Shown in pieces: positions 44,100 to 60,833 of a stretch of 64,000 nucleotides of DNA (position 1 is the stretch's first letter; every line of letters begins with the position of its first letter). Made by a program: the position numbers and the translations under genes. The DNA is from Tsukamurella sp. M9C (lineage in GTDB: Bacteria; Actinomycetota; Actinomycetes; Mycobacteriales; Mycobacteriaceae), in NCBI RefSeq assembly GCF_020169415.1, contig NZ_JAIULG010000021.1, positions 1-64,000 on the forward strand, written 5' to 3'. A model generated the notes under the pieces. It ran no database searches. It was not told where the DNA came from and saw only the letters and a list, made by a program, of their open reading frames with translations.

Positions 44100-45932
44100 C
44101 TAGCTGGTGTGGTGCACCTCGGCCAGCTGGTAGACGGGGGTGTCGATGCCCTCGTAGCGGGCCTTGAGCTGCAGCGCCAGGTACAGCGAGTAGTGCCGCG
44201 ACTGGTGCAGGTTGCCGCCCATCATCCACAGGCCGGGCACCTGCGTGGGCTTCCACATGTTGCGCTGCTCGCCCTCCCAGGGGCCGGGGTCCTTGGTGGT
44301 CGCGGAGCCGAGGCCCCAGCACTTGCCCAACGTATCGGCGGTCTCCTGGCCCATCAGATCGGCTGCCCAGCCGTTCATCGAGCCGTAGCCGGTCGCGTAG
44401 ACCACCAGGTCGGCGGGCAGCACCGTGCCGTCCTTGAGCACGACGGCGTCCTCCGTCAGGTGGTCCACGCCGCCCTTGGCCAGCTTGATCGAGCCGTCGA
44501 TGATGAGCCCTGCGGCGCCGACGTCGATGTAGTAGCCCGAGCCGCGGCGCAGGTACTTCATGAACAGGCCCGAGTCGTCGTCGCCGAAGTCGAGCTCGTA
44601 GCCCGCGTCCTCGAGGCCCTTGTAGAAGTCGGCGTCGATCTCGCGGACCTTGTCGTAGATCGGCTTCTGGAACTCGTTCATGATCTTGTAGGGCAGCGAG
44701 GCGAAGATCATGTCGGCCTTGTCGGTGGTCACGCCGTTGGCCAGGGCGCGCTCGCTGTACAGGTCGCCCAGGCCGTGCTCCATGAGCGACTCGGACTTGA
44801 TGATGTGGGTGGAGCTGCGCTGCACCATGGTCACCTCGGCCCCGGCCTCGATGAGCGCCTTGCTGATGTCGAGCGCCGAGTTGTTGGCGCCGATCACGAC
44901 GACCTTCTTCCCGGCGTACGCGTCCGGGCCGGGGTGCTTGCTGGAGTGGTGCTGCTCGCCCTGGAAGACGTCCATCCCCTCGAAGTCGGGGATGTTCGGC
45001 TTGCCGGACATGCCCGTCGCGAGCACCAGCTGCTTCGGGTGCAGGGTCAGGCGCTCGCCGTCCTTGTTCACCTCGACGGTCCACTCGCCCTTCGCCTCGT
45101 CGTACGACGCGGACAGAGCCTCGGTGCGCGACCAGTACGGCACCTCCATGACGCGGGTGTACATCTCCAGCCAGTCGCCGATCTTGTCCTTCGGCGCGAA
45201 GACGGGCCAGTTGGCGGGGAACGGCAGGTACGGCAGGTGGTCGTACCAGACGGGGTCGTGCAGGCACAGCGACTTGTACCGGCCGCGCCACTGGTCGCCG
45301 GGGCGGTCGTACTTGTCGACGACGAGCGCGGGCACGCCGAGCTGCCGCAGGCGGGCGCCGAGGGCGATGCCGCCCTGGCCGCCGCCGATGACGAGGGTGT
45401 CGGGCTGGACCGAGCGGCCCAGCTCGGCCTCCTCCCGCTCGCGCCGCTCGGCCCAGGTCGGGGCCTCGACGTGGGCGCCGTGCACCGCGCCCATCGGGCG
45501 GCGGGTGCCGAATGACTCCTCGTGGCCCTTCAGCTCGCGCAGTGTGGTGAGCAGCGTCCAGGCGCGGTCGACGCCGTCCTCGTCCCGCCGGATCCGGACG
45601 TGGCCCTTGCCGCGGCCGACCCCGGTCTCGAAGCCGATGAACGCCTCGGCCACGTCGTCGCCTGACGCGGGGTCGGTGGTCGCGAAGGCGCTGGGCGCCG
45701 TCCCGTCCAGGCGCTCGGTGAGCATCGCCGCGATCTGGTCGCGGCCCTCGCTGGTGTTCAGGTTCCAGGTGAACGACACCAGGTCGCGCCAGAAGCCGCA
45801 GGGCTCGAACAGGTCCGCCGCCGCGGCGACGTCACGGGCGGCGAGCGCCGCCTCGAACTTCGCGAGCCAGGCGTCGACCCGGTCCTGGGGGCCGGTGGCG
45901 ACGTCCTGTGCCGATTCCGCGATCGCGGTCAT
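44100..45932 (-). CDS. Flavin-containing/Baeyer-Villiger-type monooxygenase with N-terminal NTF2-like domain
   Basis: 610 residues. Residues 1-150 are a SnoaL/NTF2-like domain (FEAALAARDVAAAADLF, GFWRDLVSFTWNL). Next come FAD motif GGGQGGIALGARL (about 180), the FMO fingerprint VFQGEQHHSSKHPG, and second Rossmann motif GANNSALDISKAL for NADPH. It inserts one oxygen into a ketone, sulphur or nitrogen substrate. AAGGAG lies eight bases before the ATG at 45932; ATG 45947 is the longer alternative. The promoter shares a 20-base motif with the nearby SDR gene, and a divergent GAF regulator flanks it, so it is probably induced by its substrate. Confidence 0.88.
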   Translation of the reverse strand: MTAIAESAQDVATGPQDRVDAWLAKFEAALAARDVAAAADLFEPCGFWRDLVSFTWNLNTSEGRDQIAAMLTERLDGTAPSAFATTDPASGDDVAEAFIGFETGVGRGKGHVRIRRDEDGVDRAWTLLTTLRELKGHEESFGTRRPMGAVHGAHVEAPTWAERREREEAELGRSVQPDTLVIGGGQGGIALGARLRQLGVPALVVDKYDRPGDQWRGRYKSLCLHDPVWYDHLPYLPFPANWPVFAPKDKIGDWLEMYTRVMEVPYWSRTEALSASYDEAKGEWTVEVNKDGERLTLHPKQLVLATGMSGKPNIPDFEGMDVFQGEQHHSSKHPGPDAYAGKKVVVIGANNSALDISKALIEAGAEVTMVQRSSTHIIKSESLMEHGLGDLYSERALANGVTTDKADMIFASLPYKIMNEFQKPIYDKVREIDADFYKGLEDAGYELDFGDDDSGLFMKYLRRGSGYYIDVGAAGLIIDGSIKLAKGGVDHLTEDAVVLKDGTVLPADLVVYATGYGSMNGWAADLMGQETADTLGKCWGLGSATTKDPGPWEGEQRNMWKPTQVPGLWMMGGNLHQSRHYSLYLALQLKARYEGIDTPVYQLAEVHHTS

Positions 45933-45965
45933 GTGGTGCTCCTTCACGTTCGGTGTGGTGCTGTG

Positions 45966-45978
45966 GTGTGAATCACAC
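45966..45978. promoter_or_regulatory. Perfect palindrome in the FMO/regulator intergenic region
   Basis: GTGTGAATCACAC lies about 33 bases upstream of the FMO start, between the start and the shared GCAAC motif. It is a likely protein-binding site; the protein is unknown. Confidence 0.45.
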
Positions 45979-45998
45979 GCCTCGTGTGACGGGGGTTA

Positions 45999-46018
45999 CA
46001 AGGGTTGCGTCCCGTTGC
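45999..46018 (-). promoter_or_regulatory. Shared activator motif, FMO copy
   Basis: On the minus strand: GCAACGGGACGCAACCCTTG, matching GCAACnnnnCGCAACCYTTG. The same motif stands before the SDR gene at 47290-47309. Its GCAAC direct repeat suggests the binding site of the paralogous GAF regulators encoded alongside (inference). Confidence 0.6.
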
Positions 46019-46071
46019 ACCGTTCTCGGCGATCGCCCCTGCCGCGACGGGCGGCGATGCAGAATCGAGGG

Positions 46072-47274
46072 GTGGCACACGCAGTGGAGCCGGCGGTGGC
46101 GCACGGAGAGGACCCCCGGACCTACGCGCGCCTGCTGGCCGAGGTGTACGACGCGACGATGGCCGGGGAGCGGCCGCCCGCGCGTCCGCGCGAGGTGATC
46201 GGCGACTCCTGGGAACGCGTCATCGCCGCAGGCCTGCGCCCCGATTCCGGCGCCGGCCCCGCGATCCACTCCGCCGACCTGTCCCGGCTGCGCCGCGAGT
46301 CCGGGCTCGCGGGCCTCATCGACGACTTCACGGCGGGCCTCGCGCCGATCACCGACGCCGGATCGAGCATCATGGTCGTCTCCGACGCCGACGGCCGGCT
46401 GCTGTGGCGCAGCGGGTCGACGCGGGTGCTCCGCGAGGCCGACCGGCTAGGTTTCGTCGAGGGCGCTGCCTGGTCGGAGAGCGACGTGGGCACCAACGCC
46501 ATCGGCACCGCGCTGGCCTCGCGCGCCGCCGTGCAGACCTTCTCCGCCGAGCACTTCGCCCGCAACCAGCACCCCTGGACCTGTTCGGCCGCACCGATCC
46601 GCGACCGTCGCACGGGTCGCGTGCTCGGCGTCGTCGACGTCAGCGGTCCGGTGTCGACGGTGCATCCCACGACGCTCGCGCTGGTCGCGGCCGTGGCCGG
46701 CCTCGCCGAGGCGACGCTGCGCGAGTCCCACCTGGCCGGACTCGACCAGCTGCGCACCGTCGCCGCCCCGCTGCTCGCGGGCCTCGCCGGCCCGGGCCTG
46801 GTCGTCGACTCCCACGGCTGGGTCGCCGCCGTCGGACAACTCGCGCCCTGCACCCGGGTCACCCTCCCGAGCGCCGTGGACTCGGCGCACCTGTGGCTGC
46901 CGGAGCTGGGGCAGTGCACCGTCGAACCCCTGCCCGGCGGGTGGCTGCTGCGGCCCGTCGCCGACGAGCCCCGCGACGGCGCCACCCGGGTGACGCTCGA
47001 CCTGCGGTCCGGGAAGTCCCCGTCGGTCACCGTCGCCGGGGCGACGGGGGAGTGGCGGCACCAGCTGACGCCGCGGCACGCCCAAATCCTCGAGCTGTTG
47101 GCCGACGGTCGCGGGCACACCGCCGCACAGGTCGCGGCGTCGTTGTTCGGCGACCCCGCACGCGTGGTCACGGTGCGCGCGGAGATCTCGCGGCTGCGCC
47201 GGGTGCTGTCCGGGCTGATCGCCGCCCAGCCCTACCGCTTCGCCGACGCGGTGGTGCTCGAGACCCTGCGCTGA
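46072..47274 (+). CDS. GAF-domain transcriptional activator, copy 1
   Basis: 400 residues. The N-terminal half resembles the sensor part of AcoR-type regulators: VIGDSWERVIAAGLRPDSG and a GAF domain with SDADGRLLWRSGS, WSESDVGTNAIGTAL and SAEHFARNQHPWTCSAAPIRD. The sigma-54 AAA+ domain of true AcoR is absent. A C-terminal winged-helix-like region (LTPRHAQILELLADGRGHTAAQVAASLFGD ... EISRLRRVLSGL) should bind DNA. GTG at 46072 is chosen by comparison with its paralogue; ATG 46057 is an alternative. It is divergent from the FMO gene it probably activates. Confidence 0.87.
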   Translation: MAHAVEPAVAHGEDPRTYARLLAEVYDATMAGERPPARPREVIGDSWERVIAAGLRPDSGAGPAIHSADLSRLRRESGLAGLIDDFTAGLAPITDAGSSIMVVSDADGRLLWRSGSTRVLREADRLGFVEGAAWSESDVGTNAIGTALASRAAVQTFSAEHFARNQHPWTCSAAPIRDRRTGRVLGVVDVSGPVSTVHPTTLALVAAVAGLAEATLRESHLAGLDQLRTVAAPLLAGLAGPGLVVDSHGWVAAVGQLAPCTRVTLPSAVDSAHLWLPELGQCTVEPLPGGWLLRPVADEPRDGATRVTLDLRSGKSPSVTVAGATGEWRHQLTPRHAQILELLADGRGHTAAQVAASLFGDPARVVTVRAEISRLRRVLSGLIAAQPYRFADAVVLETLR

Positions 47275-47289
47275 GCCCGTCGCAGGGCC

Positions 47290-47309
47290 GCAACCCCGCG
47301 CAACCTTTG
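47290..47309 (+). promoter_or_regulatory. Shared activator motif, SDR copy
   Basis: GCAACCCCGCGCAACCTTTG, 15 of 20 bases identical to the FMO copy, located 60 bases before the SDR start and upstream of a TAGACC -10-like box (47331-47336). Confidence 0.6.
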
Positions 47310-47368
47310 CCGTGTGTGTCCCGGGGCACATAGACCGGAGTCCGACCACGTCGACGAAGGGACACACG

Positions 47369-48139
47369 ATGGAGCGCATCGCGCTGGTGACGGGAGCGGG
47401 ACGAGGGATCGGCGCGGGCATCGCGCGGCGGCTCGCCGCGGACGGCTTCGACCTGGCCCTGGTCGACCTCACCGTCGACGGCGTCGAGGCCGTCGCGGAG
47501 GAGATCCGGTCGACGGGCCGCCGCGCCGTCGCGCTCACGGCCGACGTCGCCGACCGCGACGCGGTGTTCGGCGTCGTCGCCGCGACCGTCGAAACGCTGG
47601 GCGGGCTCGACGTGATGATCAACAACGCCGGCGTGGCACTCGTCGGGCCCGTCGCGGACGTCACCCCCGAGGAGCTGCGGCGGCTGTTCTCGGTCAACGT
47701 CGACGGTGTGCTCTGGGGCATCCAGGCGGCCGCGGAATCGTTCATCGAGCGCGGCGTGCGCGGCAAGATCGTCAACGCCGCCTCGATCGCCGGGCACGAG
47801 GGCTTCGCCATGCTCGGCGCCTACAGCGCCACCAAGTTCGCGGTCCGCGGCTTCACGCAGGCCGCCGCGAAGGAGTACGCGACGCACGGCATCACCGTCA
47901 ACGCCTACTGTCCCGGCGTGGTGGGCACGGACATGTGGGTCGAGATCGACCGCCGCTTCGCCGACCTGACCGGCGCCGAGGTCGGCGCGACGTACGACCA
48001 GTTCGTCGGCGGCATCGCCCTCGGCCGGGCGCAGACACCCGAGGACGTCGCCGCGTTCGTCTCCCACCTCGCCTCGCCCGACTCCGACTACATGACGGGG
48101 CAGGCCGTGCTCATCGACGGCGGCCTGGTCTACCGCTGA
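47369..48139 (+). CDS. Short-chain dehydrogenase, acetoin/diacetyl reductase type
   Basis: 256 residues. Cofactor loop TGAGRGIG (residues 8-15), NNAG, catalytic Ser in NAASIAGHEG, and YSATK (Tyr/Lys). The C-terminal YMTGQAVLIDGGLVYR is typical of BudC-like acetoin (diacetyl) reductases. It oxidises or reduces a hydroxy-ketone or secondary alcohol with NAD(H). GAAGGGA precedes the ATG at 47369. It lies between two paralogous GAF regulators and with the FMO suggests an alcohol-to-ketone-to-ester route (inference). Confidence 0.9.
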   Translation: MERIALVTGAGRGIGAGIARRLAADGFDLALVDLTVDGVEAVAEEIRSTGRRAVALTADVADRDAVFGVVAATVETLGGLDVMINNAGVALVGPVADVTPEELRRLFSVNVDGVLWGIQAAAESFIERGVRGKIVNAASIAGHEGFAMLGAYSATKFAVRGFTQAAAKEYATHGITVNAYCPGVVGTDMWVEIDRRFADLTGAEVGATYDQFVGGIALGRAQTPEDVAAFVSHLASPDSDYMTGQAVLIDGGLVYR

Positions 48140-48162
48140 TCCGGGCGCGGAAGGGGACGAGC

Positions 48163-49356
48163 GTGAGCGAACCGGCGATGTCGGCGGGCGAGGACCCCCG
48201 GCGCTACGCGCGCCTGCTGTCCGAGGTGTACGACGCGACCATGAGCGGCTCGCGCCCGCCGGCCCGGCCGCGCGGCGTGATCGGCGACTCCTGGGAGCGG
48301 GTGCGCGCCGCCGGGCTCGCGCCCGACGCCGACGCCGGGCCGGCGCTCGGCTGGATGGACGTCGAGCTGGGCCGACAGGAATCGGGGCTCGGCCCCGTGC
48401 TCGAGGAGCTCACCGCGGGCCTCGCCCCGCTCACCGCCGACGGCGACAACATCCTCGTGGTCGCCGACCGGTTCGGGCGGGTGCTGTGGCGCTCCGGTTC
48501 GACGCGGGTGCTCTCGCACGCCGATCGGCTGGGCTTCGTCGAGGGCGCGGGCTGGGCCGAGGACCAGGTGGGGACCAACGCCATCGGCACGGCGATCGCC
48601 TCCCGCACGCCCGTGCAGATCTTCTCCGCGGAGCACTTCGCCCGCAGCCACCACGCGTGGACCTGCGCCGGCGCGCCGATCCGCGACGTGCACACGGGCC
48701 ACATCCTGGGCGTGGTCGACGTCTCCGGTCCGGCCGCGACGGTGCATCCGACGACGCTGGCGCTGGTCTCCACCGTGGCCAAGCTCGCCGAGGCCCGGCT
48801 GCGCGAGGTGCACCTCGCCGGGCTCGAGCGCCTGCGGTCCGTGGCCGCACCGATGCTCGCGGGCCTCGGCCGCCCGGGTCTCGCCGTCGACGTCAACGGC
48901 TGGGTCGCCGCCGTCGGCGACCTGCCGGCGCGCTCGCGCATCGCGCTGCCCGCCGACCTGACCGGGCCGTCGGTCCGGCTCCCCGAGCTGGGGCTGTGCA
49001 CCGTCGACCCGCTGCCCGGCGGCTGGCTGCTGCAACCGGACCCGGGCGACGGTCCGGGCACCGTCACCCGGGTGACCCTGGACCTGCGGCCCGGCCGTGC
49101 ACCGGAGGTCGCGGTCGCGGGAGGCGGGGGATCGTGGCGGTACCAGCCCTCGCCCCGGCACGCGCAGATCCTCGCGCTCCTCGCCGACGGTGCCGGGCAC
49201 TCCGCCGCGCAGCTCGCCGACGCGCTGTTCGGCGATCCCGGCCGGGTGGTCACCGTGCGCGCGGAGATCTCGCGGCTGCGCCGGGTGCTGTCGGGGGTGA
49301 TCGCAGCGCAGCCCTACCGGTTCGCCGACGGCGTGTCGGTCGAGTTGCTGCGCTGA
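48163..49356 (+). CDS. GAF-domain transcriptional activator, copy 2
   Basis: 397 residues, similar to the product of 46072-47274 along its entire length: same GEDPRxYARLLxEVYDATM start, VIGDSWERVRAAGL, GAF centre VGTNAIGTAI and SAEHFARSHHAWTC, and the same C-terminal DNA-binding segment ending in IAAQPYRFADG. No AAA+ domain. GTG at 48163 has GGAAGGGG nine bases upstream, 23 bases after the SDR gene, so the two are co-transcribed. It may sense a different metabolite of the same pathway. Confidence 0.87.
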   Translation: MSEPAMSAGEDPRRYARLLSEVYDATMSGSRPPARPRGVIGDSWERVRAAGLAPDADAGPALGWMDVELGRQESGLGPVLEELTAGLAPLTADGDNILVVADRFGRVLWRSGSTRVLSHADRLGFVEGAGWAEDQVGTNAIGTAIASRTPVQIFSAEHFARSHHAWTCAGAPIRDVHTGHILGVVDVSGPAATVHPTTLALVSTVAKLAEARLREVHLAGLERLRSVAAPMLAGLGRPGLAVDVNGWVAAVGDLPARSRIALPADLTGPSVRLPELGLCTVDPLPGGWLLQPDPGDGPGTVTRVTLDLRPGRAPEVAVAGGGGSWRYQPSPRHAQILALLADGAGHSAAQLADALFGDPGRVVTVRAEISRLRRVLSGVIAAQPYRFADGVSVELLR

Positions 49357-49370
49357 CCCGTCCCGGCCTC

Positions 49371-49376
49371 TAGCGT
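49371..49376 (+). promoter_or_regulatory. Leaderless -10 box of the PIG-L gene
   Basis: TAGCGT ends seven bases before the GTG at 49384, so this GTG and not the one at 49375 (inside the box) is the likely start. Confidence 0.5.
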
Positions 49377-49383
49377 GGACTCC

Positions 49384-50043
49384 GTGAGCGAGCCGCAGAT
49401 CTTCCCCGAGGACTGGACCACGGCGCTCGTCCTGGTGGCGCACCCGGACGACCCCGAGTACGGGATGGCGGCGGCCGTCGCCCGCTGGACCTCCCAGGGC
49501 AGGACGGTGGCCTACGGTCTCGCGACGTCCGGTGAGGCCGGGATCGAGGGCATGTCGCCCGGCACCGCGGGGCCCGTGCGCGAGGAGGAGCAACGGCGGT
49601 CCGCCGCCGTCGTCGGTGTCGACGAGGTCAGGTTCTGGGGCTACCCGGACTCGCAGGTCACCAACACGCCCGAACTGCGGGAGTCGATCCGCAAGTCCAT
49701 CGCCCGGTACGAGCCCGACATCGTGCTCACGCTGTGGGGCGGGCCCGAGTGGGCGCCCGGCGCACCGAACCAGAGCGATCACATGGAGTTCACCCGCGCG
49801 GTCGCCGAGGCGGCCGCGGCCGCGGGCGTCACCGCCTACCAGACCGCCCCGGAGCCGCAGTACATCGTCGACGTCACCGGCTACACCGAGCGGGCCGTCG
49901 AATCGCTCGCCGAGCACCGCCAGTACCTCTCGGTGCTCGACCCGGTCACGCCCGTCATCGAACAGGCCCGCGTGCAGGTCGGCTCCGCGTGCCTACCGCG
50001 GGGCGAGTTCCGGCACACCGTGGGCTTCCGCGACCTGGCTTAA
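49384..50043 (+). CDS. PIG-L family zinc deacetylase
   Basis: 219 residues. LVAHPDDPEYG holds the His and Asp zinc ligands and the catalytic Asp, and PNQSDHMEF the third ligand His. Family members remove acetyl from N-acetylglucosamine-type substrates (MshB) or cleave mycothiol amides (Mca). This one is shorter than MshB/Mca (about 290), so neither is assigned. Start chosen from the TANNNT spacing. The last four bases overlap the convergent crotonase gene. Confidence 0.9.
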   Translation: MSEPQIFPEDWTTALVLVAHPDDPEYGMAAAVARWTSQGRTVAYGLATSGEAGIEGMSPGTAGPVREEEQRRSAAVVGVDEVRFWGYPDSQVTNTPELRESIRKSIARYEPDIVLTLWGGPEWAPGAPNQSDHMEFTRAVAEAAAAAGVTAYQTAPEPQYIVDVTGYTERAVESLAEHRQYLSVLDPVTPVIEQARVQVGSACLPRGEFRHTVGFRDLA

Positions 50044-50816
50044 CCCAGCCGCTGCACCGCGCGCCGCAGGAGCGGGACCTGTGCGGTCCGCTCCGCCAGC
50101 CGCTGCTCGCGCGCGTTCCGCCCGGGCGCCGCCCGCAGCAGCTCCCGAGTCTCCCGGACGGCGACGGCGTCGTGCGCCGTGAGCGCTCCGACGAGCGCGG
50201 CGAGGGCGTCGTCGACCTCCGCCGCGGGCACGCACTGCTGGACGAGGCCGAGGGCCAGGGCCTCGTCGGCCTCGACGGTGCGCGCGGTCGCGCAGATCTC
50301 CAGGGCCCGCGCGTACCCCACGGCCTCGACCAGCGGCTTCGTCCCGGCCAGGTCGGGCACCAGGCCGAGCGCGGGCTCCTTCATGCAGAACCGCGCGGTG
50401 TCGGCGGCGAGGCGCAGGTCGCAGGCGAGTGCCAGCTGGAAGCCCGCGCCGATCGCGTGGCCCTCCACGACGGCGACCGTGAGGAAAGGGCCGTCGGCGA
50501 GGAGCGCGAAGGGCTCCTGGAAGACGCCGATCGCGTGCCGGGCGCCCTCGTCGGACAGGGCGACGACGTCCACCAGGTTGCCGGGCTCGCCGGTGCGCGC
50601 CGGGTCGAGCAGGCGCAGGTTCAGGCCGGCGGAGAAGGTCCCGCCCGCGCCGCGCACGACGACCACGCGGACGTCGTCGCCGAAGGAACGGATCGCCTCC
50701 GCCATCGCCGCCCACAGGACGGGGTCCTGCGCGTTTCGGATCTCGGGCCGGTCGAGGGTGAGAGTGGCGACGGCGCCGTCGACGGTGACGCGGACACCGG
50801 AGTCTTCGTGGGTCAT
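50040..50816 (-). CDS. Enoyl-CoA hydratase/isomerase family protein
   Basis: 258-residue crotonase fold. Oxyanion-hole segments GTFSAGLNLRLL and GHAIGAGFQLALACDLRLA. At the position of the first catalytic Glu (Glu144 in rat crotonase, normally in a GGGCEL-type motif) there is Gln (AGFQLA), while a Glu is present in MKEPALGLVPDL. This suggests isomerase, hydrolase or altered hydration chemistry rather than standard hydratase. ATG at 50816. The plus-strand crotonase gene next to it is divergent. Confidence 0.88.
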   Translation of the reverse strand: MTHEDSGVRVTVDGAVATLTLDRPEIRNAQDPVLWAAMAEAIRSFGDDVRVVVVRGAGGTFSAGLNLRLLDPARTGEPGNLVDVVALSDEGARHAIGVFQEPFALLADGPFLTVAVVEGHAIGAGFQLALACDLRLAADTARFCMKEPALGLVPDLAGTKPLVEAVGYARALEICATARTVEADEALALGLVQQCVPAAEVDDALAALVGALTAHDAVAVRETRELLRAAPGRNAREQRLAERTAQVPLLRRAVQRLG

Positions 50817-50903
50817 GCACGAACTCTCGCACGCGAGCGGCCGGCCCCATCGGCGCTGTGAGAATCTGGGCGCGAACGGTTCTCACGGCGGAAGAAGGAT
50901 CCA

Positions 50904-51692
50904 GTGGCGGATGACATCGGCAGCGGCGCGGCGGCGGACGACGCGGGACTGGGCTTCGGCGTCGACGAGCGGGGCGTCGCCACGATCACTCTGCAGCGGC
51001 CGAACGCCGCGAACGCGCTGCACCAGCCCCTGGCCGACGCGCTCGTCGGGATCGTGGAGTCCATCGCCGCGAGCGACGACGTGCGTGTCGTCGTGCTGCG
51101 CGCCGAGGGGCGGTTCTTCTGCGCTGGCGGCGACGTCAAGGCGATGGTCGTGGCCGACGATCGCGGCGCGATGCTCGACCGACTCGCGGGCACGATCCAT
51201 CACGCGCTCGATGGCCTGAACGGTCTCGCGGTGCCGGTGGTCGCGGCGATCCAGGGCCCCGTCGCCGGCGGCGGCCTCGGCCTCGTGCTCGCGGCCGACG
51301 TCGCGATCGCGACCGAGTCCGCGCACTTCTCCACCGCATACGCGGGCGTCGGCCTGAGCCCGGACTGCGGCGTCTCGGCACTCCTGCCGAAGGCCGTCGG
51401 GATGCGGCGCGCGCTGCGGATGCTCCTGCACGGCGAGCGGATCGATGCGCCGACCGCCGCCGCGTGGGACCTGATCGATCGGGCCGTCCCCGGCGAGGAG
51501 CTGGAGGCCGAGGTCGCCGACGCCGTCGAACGACTGCTCGCGGGCCCGCACCCCGCGCTCGGCGAGGCGCGGCGGCTCGTGCGCGCGTCGTACGCCCGCA
51601 CCTACGGCGAGCAGCTCGACGACGAGCGGCGGACCATCGCGCGCATGGGCGGGACCGACGCCGCCGCGGCGCGGCTCGCGCGCTTCGCCTGA
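50904..51692 (+). CDS. Enoyl-CoA hydratase/isomerase family protein
   Basis: 262 residues, crotonase fold. FFCAGGDVKAM and GPVAGGGLGLVLAADVAIA form the CoA oxyanion hole. In place of catalytic Glu pairs it has GGGLGL and YAGVGLSPDCGVS, the latter close to the Asp-bearing site of PaaG-like delta3-delta2 isomerases. The probable role is isomerisation of an unsaturated acyl-CoA. GTG at 50904 with AGAAGG upstream. Confidence 0.88.
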   Translation: MADDIGSGAAADDAGLGFGVDERGVATITLQRPNAANALHQPLADALVGIVESIAASDDVRVVVLRAEGRFFCAGGDVKAMVVADDRGAMLDRLAGTIHHALDGLNGLAVPVVAAIQGPVAGGGLGLVLAADVAIATESAHFSTAYAGVGLSPDCGVSALLPKAVGMRRALRMLLHGERIDAPTAAAWDLIDRAVPGEELEAEVADAVERLLAGPHPALGEARRLVRASYARTYGEQLDDERRTIARMGGTDAAAARLARFA

Positions 51693-51706
51693 CCTGGTGG
51701 GGCGTG

Positions 51707-51931
51707 TCAGCCCAGGTGGAAGGCCTGCGTGATGTGGTTGCCGCGCCGGTGATCGCCCACCAGGCTGGGGCGGCCGCGGCCCATCTTCACCAGCATGGCG
51801 CGGTTCTCCACCCGCGGCGCGAAGCCGTCGAGGACGCGGTTGACGGTGCCCCGCACGCCGCGGTCGCGGCGAGGCAGCGACAGCGGCTGCGTCAGGGCGT
51901 CGGGGTTCGAGGTCGGAAGTTCGTTGCGCAT
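51707..51931 (-). CDS. Small hypothetical protein
   Basis: 74 residues, no recognised family, no signal peptide. Basic throughout; the C-terminal part RVENRAMLVKMGRGRPSLVGDHRRGNHITQAFHLG looks structured enough to be real, with codon choice like its neighbours. It is divergent from argC. Ribosome site weak. It could be spurious. Confidence 0.45.
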   Translation of the reverse strand: MRNELPTSNPDALTQPLSLPRRDRGVRGTVNRVLDGFAPRVENRAMLVKMGRGRPSLVGDHRRGNHITQAFHLG

Positions 51932-52054
51932 ATGAGGTCTTTCGGGTGCCGGGATCGGTTCGTTACTGCTACCCAGGGTGCCCACGGCTCCTGATGAGCG
52001 GCTGGGCGGAACCTGTGGGTGTTCGTGGCGCGGATTTCCCGGGCACCGTGTGAA

Positions 52055-57366
<5,312 letters not shown>

Positions 57367-57379
57367 CCGGGGGCACGCG

Positions 57380-60770
<3,391 letters not shown>

Positions 60771-60774
60771 CCCG

Positions 60775-60833
60775 ATTGAACGACGTTCTGGAGAGTCTGA
60801 ACTGCGGTCTTACTCTCCAGAACGTCGTTCAAT
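60775..60833. terminator. 22-bp perfect inverted repeat between argH and TetR genes
   Basis: Left arm 60775-60796 and right arm 60812-60833 are exactly complementary, with a 15-base loop. Each arm begins or ends with the smaller palindrome GAACGACGTTC / GAACGTCGTTC. It lies five bases after argH and covers the tetR stop codon. Bidirectional terminator is the simplest reading; there is no U-run. Confidence 0.7.

Noticed and set aside
60775..60833. LexA/SOS box in the inverted repeat (GAACGACGTTC)
   Set aside because: The half-sites are three bases apart, not the four of GAAC-N4-GTTC, and both lie downstream of genes rather than in a promoter.
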